A DNA stretch of 64,000 nucleotides from positions 868,001-932,000 of the forward strand of contig VTFK01000245.1 in assembly GCA_009617715.1 (NCBI GenBank). Reading direction: 5' to 3'. Numbering within the stretch: position 1 is the stretch's first letter; every line of letters begins with the position of its first letter. The notes under the pieces are model-generated. The model ran no database searches and had not been told where the DNA came from. It worked only from the letters and a program-made list of their open reading frames with translations. Positions 59,248 through 64,000 of the stretch are shown here, piece after piece. Position numbers and translations under genes: made by a program. Source of the DNA: Plectrocnemia conspersa. Its lineage: Eukaryota; Arthropoda; Insecta; Trichoptera; Polycentropodidae.

Positions 59248-61914
59248 AAAATAAAATTGTACTTTAATTCATCATCATCGTGAATAATCAATCAGATATA
59301 AATACATTTTCCGAGATATTAATTTTGATAATATAGCACTTAAAAATCAAATAATTACAGATTTATAATAAAAAAATAAAAAATAAAAATAAATTACTGA
59401 TACGCTTTTGTAATTAATTATTAGTAAATACTAATCATACATTGCAAACATTTAAAAGTTTAAAATTATTTTTATTTACTAACTTCACAAAAAAAATGCT
59501 GAGCATCATTCTCGAGCACACTGGTCTTTAGGCAAATATTTTAAAAATTCAATATTAAGTACATGAAAGAGGAACTTTGAGGTCGTCGCACAAACACGTC
59601 CAAGGCGTTCATATGCCAATTTTAATGACCACTATATATTATATATATACGATGGAATGTCATGTTCGAGAATTTCGAAAATGTCTAAATAAATCAGTTG
59701 GCGGTCACCGGATCTTCCCAGTTATATATAAGCAGCTTCCATATTTTGCATAACACTTTAACCTATTTAGACAGCTTTATATGCTATATATATATTAACA
59801 CGATCTTCTCACGAAATGTTAAATATCTATATGCTTAGATTAAATAAAATTTAATGTTGCGCAAAGAAGGTGGAAACTTCTGAATATCTAAAAATATTTC
59901 ACCAATTTATTTCGTTTGTCATCATATTATTATTTTTATTTAAAATTAACGATGTTGTAATACAATAATGGTGACACGTTTATATGTTTTGACAGTCAGA
60001 TTATAACAACAATAGAAAGTTAGTATGCATGTTTTTTAAACGATTTCAATAAAATACTACGCAATGCAATACATAATTATATTGCTGTTATCCATAATAA
60101 TAATGAGTAAACTGAGTTGGAAATACTGTTTTTTTCAGTTTATATTTTATGAATAACTGAGTTAAGACATGAGTCACTACTTTAAAATGAGTTACGCGGC
60201 GTTAAATTTTTTTTTACGTGTAAATAACAGTTGGAGAATATCGTTTGACCTGAAGTGACTCTTCGTGTAAGTCGGAATCGTTCAATTAATTTCCAATGTC
60301 ATCCAATACAAAAATCAATCATGACCTTTGTGATTTTTTATACTTTTTCTACTAACAGAGACGTGATATTTTCATTTTATCAAATAATTTACCTTATGTT
60401 TTAATTAAATAATTTACAATCCATAGTTAAAATATTATTCGATGATTATAGAGAGGACATCAATAAACTATTCACAAAGCATTGTTTATAGTTTTCATCA
60501 AAATATTTTTATTTATTTGACCGTAATAAATAACTAAATCGAAAAAAGAATTTTAATTATTGACTAGCTATTAATTAAATAGATTAAAATTATTGAATAT
60601 AGTTTAAATGTTTTGAGTGAGGATTATAAATATTACTTTTATTTATTGTAATATTTTTTACACGTTTTATTTGCCAAATAAAAACTGAATTTACAAAAAA
60701 GTCTAATAATTTCCATCGTTCCCTAAAAATAAATATTTTTATAAGCTTTTAATAATAATAGAAAAGCGACCGTACTTAATTTTGTGCAATATTAAAATAT
60801 ACTAAATTTTATTGCAAAAAAATTCGTTCAACACTAAATTTTATTATAAAAAAAAATCGGTAATACCTCACGATTAATCAGCTTTGTCTAAGCATTTATG
60901 GGTTATTGTTTTTTTATTTACAAAAGCGGATGTATACAATGTGCATAAGATAAACACAAATAAGATTTTTAAGGACAGTCAGGTCTTAAAATATGTTTAA
61001 GGAAAAATTGCATTATTTTTTGCTTTCTACATGCGTCAGTATGAGATAATACAAAAATAATACATATACTTGTAAAGCCCAAACAAAAACCGAAGCAAAA
61101 AAAACTTTCCCGTTACAAATTTATAAAAAAATCTTTCAATATAGTTAAACATTGACACATAGTTAAATGATCCCCATAATTAAGATCAGCTAATAAAAGT
61201 CATTATTTTATACAAAAAAATACACTGAAGCACATACTTTGGGAAAATAGCTATATAGTTTAAGAACTCACATTTTAATCAGAGGCGTTAAACAAATTGC
61301 TGACTTCACTGCTGTATGTTGTGTGGCCATCAACTGTCGATGATGTTATTTCTGTTTAAACATTAAAATCATTAATTTGAATACAAAAAAGTCATTTAAA
61401 CATAGTAGGCAAGCAAATATAAATGTATTTTAGTACTGACTTTTTAACCTCTCCAAGAGATTTAATAGTAAATATTTATATCAAAGATGTGGGTAAAAAA
61501 CACTAAATAACTAAATGTAGAGTTCAGGGCCACTAAGAGGGTAAAAAATTCATCACTTATGGGCCCATATTGCGGACACGATTTTATTGCTTTTGACGTG
61601 AATTTTTGCCTTCTGAAAAGTGATAATTGTTTTTGCGTTTTGTGAAATATTAATGTTTATTGTGAAAGTATTGTCTAGAAAGTGAGCACTTTTGAAGGCA
61701 ATGTTCCGCTTCTTTATTTATATTTATTTTATAATATGTATAAAAAAAGGCTAAAGAAACTAATAACTAAAATACATCATTATGTAGCTACATCTCAAAC
61801 AACTGTAGTTTAATTCAGATTCATTATTTGAGGTCGGTTTTTACTTTTTTATACATATATAATCTTACTATGATTTTTCCAGAGTCGGGCCTTTTTTAAG
61901 AAGATTTGTCACCT

Positions 61915-61925
61915 CCCCCCCCCCC
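61915..61925 (+). repeat. Poly-C tract
   Basis: Eleven consecutive C (after CACCT) in AT-rich DNA. Such runs are rare here and prone to sequencing length error. Confidence 0.9.
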
Positions 61926-62569
61926 TCTCAGCAGACCTATATATACAGGCTCATTTAGCACTTGACTTTATTACTCAAAATTTCATTATAGGTGATTCAA
62001 GTATATAGAGGAGTGTAGAGGATCCAACCAGCTGCATCGTTAACACTAAGGTCATTTAAACAACTATTACGAATATTATGCAAATAAAATAAACAGCTTG
62101 CCAGAAAAAAGGCTAACAATAAAATATAATATTCAGTATAAAATGTGTTAAAACACATCCGTTAACAACTAATGTAACATTAATCAGAAAAGCTACTCTT
62201 TTGTAAGTAAATGATGCGCAATACACAATGCGTCTATCCTGCGTAAAAATGTATATTGTCATCAACCCCGGACAATAACGTTCTTTGAAAGTTTCGAGAG
62301 ACATCAGCAGATTTGTCCAGGAGACATCGCTTCTCCATCTACTTTTCCTTTGGTCTTTAAAATACAACTTTTCTGTTATAAATTGTACAACAGTTGCGTA
62401 AAAAGATGTTTGACAGCAATCTAATTCAAAACACTTTATCAAAATTGAGGCACAGCCTTCTTACGAGTCCATTTATCATATTTAAACGTCATTATTACAT
62501 ATTTTGACGGATTTACAATTTTTTTTATTGGTAAAATAATTTATGTGCGAATGTCATAAGGTCATCATG

Positions 62570-62900
62570 TCTCGAATGAGTTATTATACACAATCCAGTC
62601 GTATAAACCAGTTACAATTTCGGAAAAGAATTCGTTTCAGCGGGCAAAGGTCACAAGAATATCCATAGACAAATCGTCAACGATTTCATGCATATGCAAT
62701 TAGTGAATGGACGTGCACTCGTGGAGTATCGTCTCTGAAGAACGATCTCGACGACCTCCGGTGCCAATGATAATCTAAAAAGACCATTGATAATGCGCCA
62801 AAATGTCAGCAGAAAAGCGTGGATGGATATTTATAGTATCGGAAAAAAATGTGTCGCTATATTGATTAAGAGTATTGCGTCGCTTTTGGAAAATGACCGT
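62570..62900. other. CG-richer island near the right end
   Basis: It contains GCAAAGGTCACAAG (AGGTCA-type half-site, about 62645), GATCTCGACGACC and several CGs, with no open frame of note. Possible regulatory DNA. Confidence 0.3.
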
Positions 62901-64000
62901 GACGAAAAGTCAATAAGATAAAACACAATGGCATCAATAAAGTGACAGTATAATTGCATTATTTTACAATTAAGGGTTTAACATTGCATTAACCTAGATT
63001 TTTCGATTCTTGAATAAGATACATACTATGTAAGGCTACAGAAGTAATCTAAAGTATTCCTTTTGTTGCATAGGCAATAAATTACTAGGGTAAAGAATAT
63101 ATTGTACAGCATATTAAAACATGTTTTTTATATTTATAATTTACAAATATAATAAAATGACAGATAATATAATATTGCACATAGTATTATTAAATATACA
63201 TCAAATAACAATTATAATAATTGTAAAACCATGTAAATAGTCAAATTTTTTTAACAGTGATAGAATTTACTGCAATGTTTAATTTAATTATTTGTCTAAT
63301 AATGCTATCTTATTTATTTCTTAAATTCTTTAAGCATATATAAGTTCAGGGCTGCAAAAAAATGTATAATATAATATTTGAACAACCAGTTTGATATCGA
63401 ATATATGTATTACGCACATGCAGCTAAATTATAAAATTTCGTAGGAATCTTCACATTTACCATATAAAATAAATATGCTAAAAGTAAATGTCATGATTAT
63501 ATTTAATTAAAACCATAAAAAGTATATATTCATAGTATACAATAAAGTTTTTAATTTATGTCAGTACTGTAATAATTTGTCGTATTAATTACATAAAAAA
63601 GTGTAATTATGATTAATTATATTGATCATAGACCTATATATTTTTATGATTTTCCATATACAGAAAATTGATTATCATTAAACATGTAATTTTCAATGTA
63701 AATAGTAATAAGAAACAAATTCTGATGAATATTATCATTTATAGTATAAATAATGGTATAAATTATAAAAAAAAATGATAACAATATGCAAAAAAAATAT
63801 ATTTTTAGAATTTGTAGTAATGATATCAATGTAATTGCAAAATACTACAATTATCAATAATTATAGGTGTAATTTGCTTCGTAATGTGTTCATAATATAA
63901 ACTGATTTAAAATTTTAATTCAATAATTTAGTTATCTTATAAATATTGTGTATAAATATGAAAAGGTTGACATATTATTTCATATAATATTCGTAAATAT

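Larger units (their letters stand above)
59248..64000. other. AT-rich intergenic DNA to the window end
   Basis: No supported gene. Some CG-richer patches occur at 59570–59720, 61500–61640, 62220–62350 and 62570–62900. The minus frame at 62113–62442 (109 codons) overlaps one patch but shows no signal peptide, domain or splice pattern I recognise. Confidence 0.5.

Noticed and set aside
62113..62442. 109-codon minus-strand frame
   Set aside because: It may be an old coding relic, but I recognise no domain, start context or neighbouring exon. Left unannotated.

Overview
The window is AT-rich animal DNA, almost certainly from an insect. Coding sequence is split by many short GT–AG introns. One gene is a multi-repeat cadherin of the insect Cad74A/Cad87A/Cad88C type. 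Another encodes a proline-rich secreted protein with the YLP and GYR-like motifs known from insect extracellular proteins. The repeats are eukaryotic: tRNA-derived SINE-like copies and Tc1/mariner, piggyBac, hAT and non-LTR remnants. I cannot name the order or species.

Genes lie almost entirely in the first 22 kb. Positions 1–141 (+) are the last coding piece of a gene that enters from the left. Positions 4307–11124 (–) hold a complete cadherin coding region. I resolved it into 21 exons that join in phase to 1824 codons; a non-coding 5' leader exon probably lies near 12.38 kb. Positions 14677–16571 (–) hold a two-exon gene for a predicted type II membrane protein of about 558 residues that I do not recognise. 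Positions 20052–21998 (–) hold the main exon of the proline-rich protein. Its first coding exon is missing locally; the best candidate I found is a five-codon exon at 44136–44150, which would imply an intron of about 22 kb.

From 22 kb to 64 kb no intact protein gene is visible. The stretch holds AT-rich DNA, several CG-richer islands that may be regulatory or first-exon sequence, nuclear-receptor-type sites, and two inversely oriented arrays of a degenerate repeat of about 220 bp (about 28–29.3 kb and 32.4–33.9 kb). Between 44.6 and 54.2 kb is a cluster of DNA transposons: a decayed Tc1-like element, a 1.46-kb piggyBac-like non-autonomous element between TTAA sites, a 342-bp hAT-like MITE with a perfect 8-bp target duplication, a foldback element with iterated C-rich arms, and a second piggyBac-like end. 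A decayed hAT-family transposase lies near 59 kb.

The cadherin and the type II membrane protein are predicted cell-surface proteins and the proline-rich protein is predicted secreted, possibly to cuticle or other apical matrix. The sequence does not show that the three act together.
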